From CADEDH01 sp050330635 (GTDB taxonomy: Bacteria; Actinomycetota; Acidimicrobiia; Acidimicrobiales; SZUA-35): 64,000 nucleotides of DNA. The notes beneath the pieces are model-generated. The model made no database searches, was not told the origin of the DNA, and saw only the letters and a list, made by a program, of their open reading frames with translations. The translations under genes were made by a program, and so were the position numbers. The stretch is from contig JBHJNQ010000011.1 in NCBI GenBank assembly GCA_050330635.1, positions 8,175 through 72,174 of the forward strand, read 5' to 3'. This document shows, in pieces, positions 63,228-64,000 of the stretch (its first letter is position 1; each line of letters opens with the position of its first letter).

Positions 63228-64000
63228 ATGACGGTGAAGCGACAGTCGAACGTCCGCACAGGGACAGCCACGCTGTTCGGGCGTGCTGCGATCTATGCCC
63301 GGATCTCGTTGGACAAGGTCGGTGAGGCGGCCGGTGTCGGGCGACAGATCGACGCATGCCGCCACCTGGCCGACCTCGAGGGCTGGAGCGTCGACGAGGT
63401 GCTCGTCGACAACGACCTGAGCGCCTACTCCGGCGCGTGCCGCCCCGAGTACGCGCTGCTGCTCGATCTCGTCCGCCGGCGCGAGATCGATGTGATCGTC
63501 GCCTACCACCCCGATCGGCTGTACCGACGGCTCGCCGACCTCGTCGAACTGACCAAGGTGGTCGCTTCCGCCGGCGTCGAGATCCGGACGGTCGCTGCCG
63601 GCCACGTCGACCTCAACACGGCGAGCGGCCGGTTCACAGCGCAGGTCCTCGGGGCAGCGGCCGAGCACGAGTCCGCCCGGATCGGTGAGCGCGTCAGCGC
63701 CAAGCACCACCAGAACGCGGAGCGCGGCAACGCCCACGGCGGCGGCCGCTCCTACGGCTACCGGCGAGTGGCACAGGGCAAGATCGAGGTCGTGCCGGAG
63801 GAGGCCGACGTGCTCCGAGAGGCTGCAGCGCGGGTGCTGGGCGGGCAGTCACTTGCGTCGATCGTGATCGACTTCAACGAGCGCGGCATCCCGTCGGCGC
63901 ATGGCAAGAAGTGGCGGCCAGGCTCGCTGAGCATGATCCTCAAGGCGGGGCGGATCACCGGACTCCGTGAGTCCAAAGGCGAAGTGGTCGGCGAAGCGAA
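63228..64000 (+). CDS. Large serine recombinase (integrase), 3' end cut by window edge
   Basis: At least 257 residues; the gene runs off the right edge. Catalytic Ser is in AAIYARISLDKVG, with the arginine-rich helix YHPDRLYRRLADLVELTK and the catalytic-site sequence VEIRTVAAGHVDLNTASGRF. The recombinase domain starts near GGGRSYGYRRVAQGKI. Large serine recombinases integrate phages and conjugative elements by attP x attB recombination without supercoiling. ATG at 63228 has GAGGAG 12 bases upstream, which is far; GTG 63234 is an alternative. Its position after a complete repair gene suggests the left end of a mobile element. Confidence 0.93.
   Translation, partial: MTVKRQSNVRTGTATLFGRAAIYARISLDKVGEAAGVGRQIDACRHLADLEGWSVDEVLVDNDLSAYSGACRPEYALLLDLVRRREIDVIVAYHPDRLYRRLADLVELTKVVASAGVEIRTVAAGHVDLNTASGRFTAQVLGAAAEHESARIGERVSAKHHQNAERGNAHGGGRSYGYRRVAQGKIEVVPEEADVLREAAARVLGGQSLASIVIDFNERGIPSAHGKKWRPGSLSMILKAGRITGLRESKGEVVGEA

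Overview
The window is about 64 kb of very GC-rich chromosomal DNA with dense genes on both strands. It looks like an actinobacterium, and the mix of families suggests the class Acidimicrobiia: two WhiB proteins, a DivIVA-type coiled-coil protein, an AfsR-like regulator, a SigE-type sigma factor with a membrane anti-sigma factor, and an sdhCAB operon with a single-subunit cytochrome b anchor. The lineage is inferred from gene content and was not tested with a tree. At least fifteen genes begin 6-8 bases after a TAnnnT or SigE-type -10 box and have no Shine-Dalgarno sequence, so leaderless transcription appears common.

Layout. 1-2702: the end of an SDR gene, a methyltransferase-DUF952 fusion and a MaoC-type hydratase. 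2703-8040: a hairpin-rich spacer, a 34-residue peptide gene, a large BTAD/AAA/TPR regulator and msrA. 8293-15300: a UPF0182 membrane protein, a long DivIVA-like protein and a PDZ-Lon protease. 15378-22737: small conserved genes, a HEAT protein, moaE, an HtrA-like protein without its catalytic histidine, an extended SDR, a DUF2342 zincin-like protein and an MFS transporter. 22739-28934: a polyphosphate kinase fused to a NUDIX hydrolase, a ROK kinase, two WhiB proteins around a sigma/anti-sigma pair, and tatA. 29270-36798: a MoxR ATPase and its VWA partner, separated by a degenerate GH1-like gene and a VOC protein and followed by a degenerate GH2-like gene.

36904-40394 is the succinate dehydrogenase operon. 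It is followed by a conserved hypothetical gene, a receptor Ser/Thr kinase with an extracellular beta-propeller, a glycosyltransferase-2/GH26 fusion and a stand-alone GH26 enzyme, which may form an exopolysaccharide synthesis and editing locus. 47780-52686 is a tightly overlapping operon that resembles methylamine-dehydrogenase maturation: DUF4214, MauE-like, MauD-like, a Tat-exported protein with 12 cysteines like the MADH light chain, and a membrane protein whose reading frame is interrupted by an in-frame UGA. This is the most unusual system in the window. 52867-58244 holds flavoenzymes, an exporter and a lipocalin-like protein. 58475-62225 holds two coupled dynamin-like GTPases and an SCP2-like protein. 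The right end has a Fpg/Nei glycosylase and the start of a serine-integrase gene, so a mobile element probably begins there.

Two themes run through the window. Several genes have 3' ends, including the stop codon, that are repeated just downstream. Several enzymes keep their fold signature but have lost a key catalytic residue. No tRNA, rRNA or CRISPR array was seen.
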